NCBI GenBank assembly: GCA_965227335.1
Contig: CBDDFV010000001.1
Span: 62,001-126,000, forward strand
DNA from: CBDDFV01 sp965227335
Lineage (GTDB): Bacteria; Planctomycetota; Phycisphaerae; Phycisphaerales; SM1A02
Length of the DNA stretch: 64,000 bases
Direction: 5' to 3'
The stretch's first letter is position 1; each line of letters opens with the position of its first letter. The notes below the pieces were generated by a model. That model had not been told where the DNA came from. It ran no database searches and was given only the letters and a program-made list of their open reading frames with translations. The translations under genes were made by a program, and so were the position numbers. Positions 18,250 to 26,338 of the stretch are shown here, one piece after another.

Positions 18250-18669
18250 GAAACCCGCCAAAATCGTTTGGCTCCGTCGTGATGAAATATGAAACTTGTC
18301 CGCGCCGGCCACGAATAAGTGACCGGGTCGCGAGTCCCGCCCGGGTTGCGGGATGTCGCGAGAGGGGCCTTGGGGCTCACCTGAAACTGCACACACTCTG
18401 CCCACCCGCGGTGGCGTTCTGCGCCACGGCGGGTGATTTTTTTCGCGCCGGTTGACGCGTGTGCGCATGAACATGCCGCCGCGCTGGCGGACCGATCGGC
18501 GTTCTGAGCGCACAGAATGCAGAACCATGGCGGCGCGAGTGGGGGATCGCAGGAGAACAGGACACGACGACGCCGCTTCCGACACGCGGCGTCGTCCCGA
18601 TGGTATCGGCCGCGCGACGCGGGTCGGGTGAGTTTCGGTGAATGCGACGGGGGGAAATCCGTATCATCA
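18250..18669. other. 420-bp divergent intergenic region with an orphan terminator
   Basis: This separates the leftward DUF481 gene from a rightward zinc-ribbon gene. A very strong rightward terminator (18403-18443) stands alone in it. Between about 18290 and 18400 several GC-rich complementary segments occur (ccgggtcgcgag and cccgggttgcggg), compatible with a folded RNA. No protein-coding frame is convincing. Confidence 0.5.
18403..18443 (+). terminator. Strong orphan intrinsic terminator
   Basis: A 14-bp stem (18403-18416 with 18422-18435, one mismatch) with a TTCTG loop is followed by A and seven T residues. It points right and precedes, rather than follows, the rightward gene at 18670, so it either ends a small RNA or acts as a leader attenuator. 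Confidence 0.85.
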
Positions 18670-19524
18670 ATGCGCATGAGCGATCTCCCCCTCGATCCCC
18701 CGGACGAGCCGACGAACGACGCCCCCGACGAGGCGCCGGATGACGCTGGCGCATCCGGGCCGGAAGACAGCATCCCGCTCGAACCCCACGACGACGATGA
18801 CGCCGCGCTCGCCCGCGAACCCTGCCCGAACTGCGGGGCGTCCATCCCCGCTGGCGACTCGATCTGCGTCCGGTGCGGCTTCGATGTCATGGATGAGCCC
18901 TCGCGCGCCGGGGCTTCCGATCCCGCTCCCACCTTCGCCGCCGCGATGACGGTCGACGGGAGCGACGACGACGATGACGGTGACGATGCGGATCTCCCGC
19001 CGGAGATCGCGCCGCTCGTCCGTCCCGACCGGGGCGGCGTGCAGGCGCCCCTGCTCGTCGCGGGCGGCTGCCTCGTGGTGATGGCCGTGGCGTACCTCGC
19101 CGGGGCCCGGGGCCTCTTTCATCTGGGCGAGGAGGCGACGATCCCCGCCCTCGGGCTTCGTCTGGCCGACCTCGCCCGCTGGGTCGCGATGGTGCTCACC
19201 GCCACCGTGGCCGGGCTCGGGGCCATCGTCGTCTCCGCGTCGCTCGACGCCCGGCCGGTCGGCAACGCCGCGGTCGGTACGGCGCGGCTGCTCGCCCTCA
19301 CCGCCCTCGCCGGGCTCGCGGTTCTCCTCGACCTTGGTCCCTGGGGACTCGAACGCTTCGCCGAACTGGCGTTGCAGATCGCCGGCTTCACGCTCCTTGC
19401 CGGCGTCTGGTTCCGCTGGTCGATGAAGTTCGCGGTGCGATTCGTGGCGGTTACAGCGCTGATTCAACTGATGGTGGTCGCGCTCGCCGCGTTCGTCGCC
19501 TGGGCGTGGCTCGGTTCGCCGTAA
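18670..19524 (+). CDS. Zinc-ribbon membrane protein
   Basis: The protein has 284 residues. An acidic N-terminus leads to a zinc ribbon with two CxxC knuckles (CPNCGASIPAGD...CVRCGF, about 47-66), then a second acidic stretch and six or so hydrophobic segments from about residue 125 to the end. The ATG at 18670 follows GGGGGGAAA; a second ATG two codons later is possible. This arrangement is common in planctomycetes, but the function is unknown. It ends 20 bases from the convergent ClpS-like gene. Confidence 0.75.
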   Translation: MRMSDLPLDPPDEPTNDAPDEAPDDAGASGPEDSIPLEPHDDDDAALAREPCPNCGASIPAGDSICVRCGFDVMDEPSRAGASDPAPTFAAAMTVDGSDDDDDGDDADLPPEIAPLVRPDRGGVQAPLLVAGGCLVVMAVAYLAGARGLFHLGEEATIPALGLRLADLARWVAMVLTATVAGLGAIVVSASLDARPVGNAAVGTARLLALTALAGLAVLLDLGPWGLERFAELALQIAGFTLLAGVWFRWSMKFAVRFVAVTALIQLMVVALAAFVAWAWLGSP

Positions 19525-19544
19525 CGGGACAGATCCCGGGGGGC

Positions 19545-19793
19545 TTAGCAGCGTTCACTCACCGCCCGGTAGCCGGCGTTCTGGAGATGCGTCACCATCG
19601 TCGCCGCCTCATGTCTGTAGAGGCTCTCGGCGATGATGGCGGAACCGTGCAGTTGCATGCTGACCGCCAGAAGGAAAGCCTCCGGCTGCCTTTTTCCGGT
19701 GGCCTCCTGAATGGTGCGCGTCGTCCGGTCGAGGTCTTTCCTCGGGTCGTGCCACATCGCGATTCGATACTGATCGGGGAGCACACTGGGCAT
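19545..19793 (-). CDS. Degenerate ClpS-like protein
   Basis: The protein has 82 residues, starting at the ATG at 19793 behind GGGAGG. The pattern YRIAMWHDPRKD...TRTIQEATGK...AFLLAVSMQLHGSAIIAESLYRHEAATMVTHLQNAGY follows the ClpS fold along its whole length, but residues that bind the N-degron are lost. The NDD motif reads HDP, and the helix histidine before the conserved Gly is Gln. It lies 62 bases downstream of a canonical ClpS on the same strand. It probably docks on ClpA/ClpC or regulates it without recognising Leu/Phe N-degrons; this is inference. Confidence 0.75.
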   Translation of the reverse strand: MPSVLPDQYRIAMWHDPRKDLDRTTRTIQEATGKRQPEAFLLAVSMQLHGSAIIAESLYRHEAATMVTHLQNAGYRAVSERC

Positions 19794-19855
19794 GGCGCCT
19801 CCCAGGGAGAGAACCGAACGCGGGGGGCAAGGCGAACTCGGCCCCCGCAAGAGCC

Positions 19856-20224
19856 TCACCGGTCCGGTTCGATGGTGACGATCAGGCCAAGGCTCTCGAA
19901 CTGCTCGGCCAGCAGCTCGGCGTGTTCGCGATGCGTCACGAGCAGGATCGTCACGCCTGCCTGATGGGCTTCCAGCATGCACTCCACCGCGGTCGGCTCG
20001 TCGAGCGCGGTGAGCCGGCGGATGGCGAGGACGACATAGAGCATGTCGTTGACGTCATCGTTGTGGAGAAGGACCCGCCACTGCGGAAGCGTCCGCACCG
20101 GCGTGGGAGCGGGGGCCGGCGTCACGACCATCTGGCCCGCATCATCGGCGGGATCGTCGGCGTCGAATCCGCCGAGAAGACGGGGATCGAAGGGCGGGCG
20201 GGTTTGGAAGGGGGGCTGGTCCAT
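19856..20224 (-). CDS. clpS: ATP-dependent Clp protease adaptor ClpS
   Basis: The protein has 122 residues. A disordered N-terminal tail of about 48 residues precedes the ClpS core WRVLLHNDDVNDMLYVVLAI, with the NDD substrate-binding motif intact and EAHQAG supplying the second binding histidine. ClpS delivers proteins with hydrophobic N-terminal residues to ClpAP/ClpCP. GGAGAGAG precedes the ATG. A ClpS-like paralogue follows on the same strand; no clpA is in the window. Confidence 0.93.
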   Translation of the reverse strand: MDQPPFQTRPPFDPRLLGGFDADDPADDAGQMVVTPAPAPTPVRTLPQWRVLLHNDDVNDMLYVVLAIRRLTALDEPTAVECMLEAHQAGVTILLVTHREHAELLAEQFESLGLIVTIEPDR

Positions 20225-20326
20225 GGGCGCTCTCTCCGTCCCTCAGCATATTCCTCGTCCCGCCGCCGGTCACGCATGAGCGCGAAATCCCCGCCGGAAC
20301 GGGAAACCCGGCCCGCGGCCGCCCGC

Positions 20327-21445
20327 TCACGCCGGCTGGTACTGGGCCTGCTTCACGAGGAACTCCGTGACCGCCTTGATATCCCCCGTCTTCGTGAAGA
20401 CGCCTCGCTGCTGGATCGACCCGTTCCCGTGCTCGAGAATGTCGTCGATGAAGGTCAGCTCCTTGTCGCAGCCGAGCTTCTCCGCGTACGGCGCGCAGTG
20501 CTTCACGAGCCGGCGGGTCATCTGCCGGGCGGGGATCGCCAGCATGGTGTCCGGGTCCACGAACGTCGCGTCCAGGCCGTACCGCGCGGCCTGCCACTTG
20601 TTCTGCTTCGCGATCACCGGGTGACAGTCGTGCTGGTAGGCGCCCTGGTCGATCCTGTCGGAAATCGCCGCGACGAGACTCTGCGTCAGCGCCACGAGTC
20701 CGAGCAGTTGATGCATGTTCATCGGCATGTCCATCACGCGGATCTCGACCGTGCCGAACTCATGGTGCGGCCGCACGTCCCACCAGATCTCCCGGATCGA
20801 GTGGATGAAGCCCGTCGAGATGAGATGGTCCACCAGCCACACGTACTCCGACCAGTTCCGCAGGGGTTCCGGCATTCCGGCCGTGGGCAGGGCCTCCATG
20901 ATCTTGGAACGGTACGACGCGAGCCCGCTGTCGAGCTTCCCCCACATCGGCGAGTTGGCGCTGAGCGCAAGCAGGGTGGGCAGATGCCGGAGCAGGCGGT
21001 CGCACAACTGGATCGCCTTGTCCCCGGTGTCGACCCCGACGTGCACGTGCAGACCAAAGACCACCAGCCGGCGGGCGATGAGCTGCATGACGTCGGCCAG
21101 CCACGCGTACCGCTCGCCCGGGGTGCGCTCCTGGTCCGCCCACTCGCTGAAGGGATGGGTCCCGGACCATGAGAACGCGACGCCGAGCTGCTCCGCCGCG
21201 TCCTGGGCCCAGATCAGCTTCTCGCCGAGATCACGCTCCACTTCGGCGACGTTCTTGCACACGCCGGTGTTGATCTCGCAGTAGCTCTGCATGAACTCGG
21301 GCTTGATCTGGTCGCGCCACTTCTCGGGCACCTTCGCCTCGAGCTCGCCGAAGGAGTTCGACAGCCCGTACGTCTGGTTGTTGACGAGCTGCAACTCGAT
21401 CTCGACGCCGAGGGTGTGCGAGTCATTTCCGTTGAATCGATACAT
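20327..21445 (-). CDS. YbdK-family carboxylate-amine ligase (GCS2 type)
   Basis: The protein has 372 residues, the usual family length. Family marks are LGVEIELQLV near the N-terminus (the glutamate pair binds Mg-ATP), GLHVHVGVD in the middle, and HHEFGTVEIRVMD with NKWQAARYGLDA in the C-terminal half. The family resembles glutamate-cysteine ligase type 2 and shows weak gamma-glutamyl ligase activity in E. coli YbdK, so the true substrate is open. The ATG at 21445 lies next to the conserved N-terminus. It stands about 100 bases upstream of clpS on the same strand. Confidence 0.88.
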   Translation of the reverse strand: MYRFNGNDSHTLGVEIELQLVNNQTYGLSNSFGELEAKVPEKWRDQIKPEFMQSYCEINTGVCKNVAEVERDLGEKLIWAQDAAEQLGVAFSWSGTHPFSEWADQERTPGERYAWLADVMQLIARRLVVFGLHVHVGVDTGDKAIQLCDRLLRHLPTLLALSANSPMWGKLDSGLASYRSKIMEALPTAGMPEPLRNWSEYVWLVDHLISTGFIHSIREIWWDVRPHHEFGTVEIRVMDMPMNMHQLLGLVALTQSLVAAISDRIDQGAYQHDCHPVIAKQNKWQAARYGLDATFVDPDTMLAIPARQMTRRLVKHCAPYAEKLGCDKELTFIDDILEHGNGSIQQRGVFTKTGDIKAVTEFLVKQAQYQPA

Positions 21446-21542
21446 GCACCGCCTCCCGCTGGGGTTCCCCAGAATACCACGAGCGGCGGCCGAACGGCAG
21501 GATCAAGTGCGCCGTCCCGGACCCGCGGCGGCGCCGCGCGGC

Positions 21543-22787
21543 TCACCCCGCGCCCGCCCCGGTCGCGAGCATCACCGCGCTCCCTGCGAGCAGCTTCGCC
21601 CCGATCGGGATCGCTCGTTCGTCAATATCGAAGAGACTCGAATGCAGCGGACGCGTCGGCCGCCCGTCCGCCATCGCCGCCCCGAGCCGGATCAGCGTCC
21701 CCGGGATCAGCTCCTGGTAGAACGCGAAGTCCTCGCCGCCGAGACTCGGCAGCTCCAGCTCCAGCACGTTGTCCACGCCCAGCGTCCGCCGGCCCACCGC
21801 CGCCATCACGTCCGTCGTGGCCGGATCATTGTCCGTCGCGGGACAGTAGTAGGGGAACTCCAACGCGATGTCGCATCCCGTCGCCACCGCCGCCCCGTTC
21901 ACGACCGCCTGCATCCGACGCTGCACCGCCTCCGTGTCCTCCGGCCGACTCGTCCGCAGCGTGCCCACGATGAACGTCTCATCCGGAATCGCATTCGCCG
22001 CCGTTGTCCGCGTGTTGAGCGCCCCCACCGTCAACGCCAGCGGACGCCGCGAATCAATCGACCGCGGACACAACCGGTAGAACCCGTCCACGATGCTCGT
22101 CGCGGCGGGAATGGGATCGATCGCCTCGTGCGGCCGGGCGGAGTGCCCGCCCCGCCCCCGCACGTGCACGTGGAACGACTTGCACGCCGCGGTCATCGGT
22201 CCGTAGCGGTACCCGATGCGTCCGACCGGCAGGAACGGCTCCACGTGCACCGCGATCATCTGCGCGACGTGGTTGAGCGCGCCCTGCTTGATCATCGACC
22301 GCGCCCCCGTCGACGTCTCCTCCGCCGGCTGAAACACCAGCCGCACGTTCCGACGCAGACCCGACGCCCGCAGCCCCTCGCGATGCTCGTGCAACGCCAG
22401 TCCCACCGCAATGTTCATCGTCGAGTGCGCATCGTGCCCGCACGCGTGACACAGACCCGGCCGGGTCGAGGCGTACGTCGTCTGCTTGTCGTCCGACACC
22501 AGCACGCAGTCGAGTTCGCTTCGCGTCGCCACGAACCCTTCGTCCCCGCCCAGATCGATGTCCGCGATCACCCCGAGACCATCCTGCATCACCCGCGGCT
22601 CGAGACCCCCGTCCCGCAGCACCTCCGCCACCAGCGCCGTCGTCTCGTACTCCTGCTCCGACGCCTCCGGCGTCATGTGCATCCGACGACGCAGCTTCAC
22701 GAGACGATCCGCGTAGCGATCAATCGACTCGAAGATCGGGTCGAAGAGCGGGTGGTCGTCGAGCATGGTGGGCCGCATCGTCGTCAT
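21543..22787 (-). CDS. M20D-family metallo-amidohydrolase
   Basis: The protein has 414 residues. The M20D metal site is complete: HACGHDAH with Cys116 and His118, the catalytic PAEE glutamates at 156-157, His181 in VHVEP, and His382 in RPLHSSLF. The inserted lid domain (about 200-310) includes GRGGHSARPHEAIDPI. These enzymes cleave N-acyl or amide bonds of amino acids (hippurate and N-acyl-aminoacid hydrolases, IAA-amino acid hydrolases); the exact substrate cannot be assigned. The start fits the family. It is divergent from anmK, sharing a promoter gap of 77 bases. Confidence 0.88.
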   Translation of the reverse strand: MTTMRPTMLDDHPLFDPIFESIDRYADRLVKLRRRMHMTPEASEQEYETTALVAEVLRDGGLEPRVMQDGLGVIADIDLGGDEGFVATRSELDCVLVSDDKQTTYASTRPGLCHACGHDAHSTMNIAVGLALHEHREGLRASGLRRNVRLVFQPAEETSTGARSMIKQGALNHVAQMIAVHVEPFLPVGRIGYRYGPMTAACKSFHVHVRGRGGHSARPHEAIDPIPAATSIVDGFYRLCPRSIDSRRPLALTVGALNTRTTAANAIPDETFIVGTLRTSRPEDTEAVQRRMQAVVNGAAVATGCDIALEFPYYCPATDNDPATTDVMAAVGRRTLGVDNVLELELPSLGGEDFAFYQELIPGTLIRLGAAMADGRPTRPLHSSLFDIDERAIPIGAKLLAGSAVMLATGAGAG

Positions 22788-22864
22788 CGCAATCCTTTAC
22801 TGTAGCAATCCCGTCCGTCATCGGCACGGGAGGTTCGCCCCGTTCCCCGACGTATCATGCTCGC

Positions 22865-24070
22865 GTGGCGAATCTTCCGACCCAACCCGTGCGACGCATC
22901 GCCGGCGTCATGACCGGCACCAGCCTTGACGGCGTCGACGCCGCGCTCGTCGAAGTCCGCGGGTCCGGGAAGAACAGCCGCGCGACCGTCGTCACAGGCG
23001 CATCGCGTCCGCTCGGACCCGAAGTCGACGCGTTGCGTGCACTCGCGACCGGCGCGGCGTTGGACGCCCGCGCCATCCGCACCGCCGCGCGTCAACTCGG
23101 GGAAAGCTGCGCCGCCGTCGTCGCCGACCTTCCCGACGCCGCGCCCCTCGATCTCATCGTCGCCCACGGCCAGACCATCCTGCACGACCCGCCCCTTTCC
23201 TGGCAACTCTTCGACGCCGCCCCGCTCGCCCGTGCGACCCGCACCCCCGTCGTCTTCGACCTTCGCGCCGCGGACCTCGCCATGGGCGGTCAGGGGGCGC
23301 CGATCACGCCCCTCGCCGACGCCGTCCTCTTCGGCGCCGACGACCCGGACGAAACCCGCGCCATCATCAACCTCGGCGGCTTCTGCAACGTCACGATCCT
23401 TCGCGGACGAACCGTCGAAGCCGCCGCCGACGTCTGCGCCTGCAACCACCTCCTCGACGGGCTCGCCCGTCGGGTCCTCGACCAGCCCTTCGATACAGAC
23501 GGCGCCGTCGCCGCCGCCGGAACCCCCGCGCCCGGCCTCGTCGACGACATCGCGCACGCCCTGTGCGCACAGGCGTGCGCCGGCCGCTCGCTCGGCCAGG
23601 GGGATGAACTCGTCGCCGAAGTGGAGTCGTGGGCGCGCGCCGGCGCGCGCGCGGACGTGCTGGCGTCAGCCGTCGCGGCCCTGGCGAACGTCATCGCCGC
23701 GCGGGTGGGAATGGACCTCACCCCGACGAACGGCGATCCCCCCGAGGCGAACGTCGCTCCCACCCGGGCGAAAACCATTCTCGCCAAGGTGAACGCCGTT
23801 CCCGCCCTGGCCGCGACCGCTCCCGCGCTCGCGGCAGTCGCCGGCGGAGGCGTGAAGAACAGCGCCGCGATGGCGGCGTTGTCCGCCGCGAGTCGAACGC
23901 CCGTGCGCACGACCGCGGATCTCGGCGTCGATCCCGCCTATCGTGAAGCCGCCGGCCTCGCGGTGCTCGGCGCGCTGTGCGCCGATCGCGTGTCCATCAC
24001 GCTGCCCCACGTCACCGGCCGCGCGGCGGAGCGCACGCCGCTGATCGCCGGCGTCTGGATGCTGCCCTGA
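22865..24070 (+). CDS. anmK: Anhydro-N-acetylmuramic acid kinase
   Basis: The protein has 401 residues. Motifs are GVMTGTSLDGVDAAL at the N-terminus (phosphate loop), the catalytic region VAHGQTILHDPP, INLGGFCNVT, and a late glycine-rich AVAGGGVKNSAAM. The enzyme opens and phosphorylates 1,6-anhydro-MurNAc from peptidoglycan turnover to MurNAc-6-phosphate, the substrate of the next gene product. The GTG at 22865 places RRIAGVMTGTS near the start; the ribosome site is weak. Its TGA overlaps the ATG of murQ by one base. Confidence 0.93.
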   Translation: MANLPTQPVRRIAGVMTGTSLDGVDAALVEVRGSGKNSRATVVTGASRPLGPEVDALRALATGAALDARAIRTAARQLGESCAAVVADLPDAAPLDLIVAHGQTILHDPPLSWQLFDAAPLARATRTPVVFDLRAADLAMGGQGAPITPLADAVLFGADDPDETRAIINLGGFCNVTILRGRTVEAAADVCACNHLLDGLARRVLDQPFDTDGAVAAAGTPAPGLVDDIAHALCAQACAGRSLGQGDELVAEVESWARAGARADVLASAVAALANVIAARVGMDLTPTNGDPPEANVAPTRAKTILAKVNAVPALAATAPALAAVAGGGVKNSAAMAALSAASRTPVRTTADLGVDPAYREAAGLAVLGALCADRVSITLPHVTGRAAERTPLIAGVWMLP

Positions 24071-25014
24071 TGTCCGACCTCCATCCCCCCGCCGACCGCC
24101 GCCCCCCCGATCGCGCCGATGTGCGCACGGAAGAGCGCAACCCGAACACGATGCAGTTGCACCAGCTCTCGGTCGGCGCGCTCGTCGAAACGATCCAGGT
24201 CGAGGACCGCGTGGTCATTCGCGCCGTCGAAGAAGCGCGGCCGCAGATCGTCGCGCTGATTCAGCGGGCGGAGCCGGGTTTCGTCGACGGCGGTCGGCTC
24301 GTGTATCTCGGCGCCGGCACGTCGGGCCGCCTTGGCGTGCTTGATGCGTCCGAGGCGCCGCCCACGTTTCTCACCCCGCCGGAGCGGGTGGTCGGACTCA
24401 TCGCCGGCGGCGACCGGGCGTTGCGTACGTCGAGCGAGGGTCTGGAGGATGATCCCGACGGCGCGATTCCGGAGCTGGAGGCTCTCGAACTGACGCCCCG
24501 CGACACGGTGATCGGCGTCGCCGCCGGCGGCAGCACGCCGTACGTGCGCGGCGGACTCCGCTGGTGCCGGGCGCGCAACGACCGCGGTCGTCCCGGTTGT
24601 CTCGGCCTGATCACGTGCACGCCGATCAGCGACGGCGACGTCGAGCACATCATCGAGTTGAACACGGGTCCCGAGGTGTTGACCGGCTCGACGCGGATGA
24701 AGGCCGGCACCGCCACGAAGCTGGTGCTGAACACCATCTCGACGACGCTGATGATCCGGGCCGGCCGCGTCTACGAGAACCTGATGGTGGACCTGCGTGC
24801 GACGAACGACAAGCTGACCGACCGCGCCGCGCGAATCATCACGATGCTGACGGGCCGCAGTCGCGACGATGCATTCACCCTGCTGGACGCGGCCGGCGGC
24901 GGCGTGAAGGTCGCGGTCGTGATGGACCGTCGCGGCGTCGATCGCGCCGCAGCCGAGCGGTTACTCGAAGAGGCCGGCGGCCGATTGGACATCGCATTGC
25001 ACCCGGATGCATGA
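24070..25014 (+). CDS. murQ: N-acetylmuramic acid 6-phosphate etherase
   Basis: The protein has 314 residues. The SIS domain is clear: TEERNPNTMQLHQLS at the start, GRLVYLGAGTSGRLGVLDASE, DVEHIIELNTGPEVLTGSTRMKAG (split here by family motifs PEVLTGSTRMKAGTATK), and MVDLRATNDKL. It splits the lactyl ether of MurNAc-6-P to GlcNAc-6-P. The ATG overlaps the anmK stop (TGATG), so the two form a coupled recycling operon. The C-terminus is followed at once by a patch of palindromic repeats. Confidence 0.94.
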   Translation: MSDLHPPADRRPPDRADVRTEERNPNTMQLHQLSVGALVETIQVEDRVVIRAVEEARPQIVALIQRAEPGFVDGGRLVYLGAGTSGRLGVLDASEAPPTFLTPPERVVGLIAGGDRALRTSSEGLEDDPDGAIPELEALELTPRDTVIGVAAGGSTPYVRGGLRWCRARNDRGRPGCLGLITCTPISDGDVEHIIELNTGPEVLTGSTRMKAGTATKLVLNTISTTLMIRAGRVYENLMVDLRATNDKLTDRAARIITMLTGRSRDDAFTLLDAAGGGVKVAVVMDRRGVDRAAAERLLEEAGGRLDIALHPDA

Positions 25015-25024
25015 GTACGTCGAT

Positions 25025-25353
25025 GCCCCAGCCCGGGGCTCCGCCCCGGGACTCCCCACATTCGTGCAAGTGCGTTCCCGGCGCGCTATGCGCCCCCGGG
25101 GCTCCGCCCCGGGACCCCCCACATTCGTGCAAATGCGCATCGGTCACACCCCCCCAGCCCGGGGCTCCGCCCCGGGACCCCCCACATCTGTGCAAGTGGA
25201 TTCCCGGCGCGCCGCCCGCGTGTTGGTCCCGCCTGCGCGCCGACATCCTTGCACGCCCGCGGCGTGTCCCGGGGCGGAGCCCCGGGCTTGGGTTGCTGAT
25301 GTGTACGTCATTGGTGGGGATGTGCCTTGCCCCGGGCCGGAGGCCCGGCTGCG
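25025..25353. repeat. Cluster of GC-rich palindromic elements
   Basis: Three direct copies of CCCGGGGCTCCGCCCCGGGA (stems near 25032-25051, 25095-25114 and 25158-25177) each precede CCCCACAT.(C/T)GTGCAA, giving a unit of about 63 bases. A fourth copy lies inverted near 25268-25288 (CCCGGGGCGGAGCCCCGGG). A shorter CGGGCC-GGA-GGCCCG palindrome is near 25334-25348. This is a REP-like or attenuating repeat patch between convergent genes, and it fills the whole gap after murQ. Confidence 0.8.
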
Positions 25354-26286
25354 CTACGCCGGTCCGGCCTTCGCAGCCTCCGCCCTCTTCTTCAGATACC
25401 GCACCACGCCGCTCACGTTCATCGCGACGACGTGCTTCGACACGAACCGGCCGAACGTGCGCTGGTCGACGCCCGCCGCGTCCGCCTGGGACTGATACCA
25501 CGCGCGATACGCATCGACGATCGCGTCCTCCGCATCGCCCGCCTCGAACCGTTCGCGAATGAACTGCGCATGATCGCGCAGCGTCGTCGCCAGCCGATCG
25601 AAATGCGCGGCCGGGGCGTCGATCGTTCCGAAGTGCGTCAGGTTGATCGCCTCGAAATCGTGCGCACGCAGACGTTCGATGCTCGCGAGCCACGCCTCAA
25701 GGTCGTACTCCGGCGGCGGCGTCGGCAGCGCGATGAAGCCGCCGGGAACGCCGGGGAGTTCCGGCGTGATCATCGCGGCGGCGTCGCCGGTGAAGCAGAC
25801 GTTCCCGTACCGAAACGCGTGATGATGCCGGGCGTGCCCCGGCGTTTCGAGCGCGGTCAGTTCGATCCCGTTGATGCGCAGCACATCGTTGTCACGCACT
25901 TCGTGCACCCGGTCTTCCGGCGCGGCCAGGATCTCGCCCCACAGACGGTCCATCTCGTCGCCGTAGATCCGGGTCGCGCTTGCGATCAGCTTCGCGGGGT
26001 CGATGAGGTGTCGGGCCCCGAACTCGTGCACATGAATGTGCGCGCCTTCGCGAGCCCACCAGCCCGCCGCGCCCGCATGGTCGAGGTGAATGTGGGTGAC
26101 GACGACGTGCTTGACATCCGCGGGAGCATGTCCGAGGTCGGCGAGTCCGGCGACGAGTCGGTCGTGACAGGAGTGGGGGCCGCACTCGATGATCACGGGT
26201 CCGTCGGGGGCGTCGATCACCCAGGCGCCGATCGCGCCGGGGATATCGAGGTAGTTCAGGTCGATGAGGTGGACGGGGGCGGTCAT
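25354..26286 (-). CDS. Metallo-beta-lactamase-fold hydrolase
   Basis: The protein has 310 residues. The metal motif THIHLDHAG (H65, H67, D69, H70) is present, with ETPGHARHH and CFTGDAA supplying later ligands and LTHFG near residue 215. The C-terminal region from about 225 is a helical extension. The fold covers glyoxalase II, quinone-reductase-type and lactonase enzymes; the substrate is unknown. The ATG at 26286 sits at the start of the conserved beta strand MTAPVHLIDLNYLD. It is divergent from the asparaginase gene 52 bases away, and its stop lies against the palindrome cluster. Confidence 0.85.
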   Translation of the reverse strand: MTAPVHLIDLNYLDIPGAIGAWVIDAPDGPVIIECGPHSCHDRLVAGLADLGHAPADVKHVVVTHIHLDHAGAAGWWAREGAHIHVHEFGARHLIDPAKLIASATRIYGDEMDRLWGEILAAPEDRVHEVRDNDVLRINGIELTALETPGHARHHHAFRYGNVCFTGDAAAMITPELPGVPGGFIALPTPPPEYDLEAWLASIERLRAHDFEAINLTHFGTIDAPAAHFDRLATTLRDHAQFIRERFEAGDAEDAIVDAYRAWYQSQADAAGVDQRTFGRFVSKHVVAMNVSGVVRYLKKRAEAAKAGPA

Positions 26287-26338
26287 GGGAACATGGTAGG
26301 GGCTCGACACGGCGACGACGTCCCGCCATGATGCGCGC

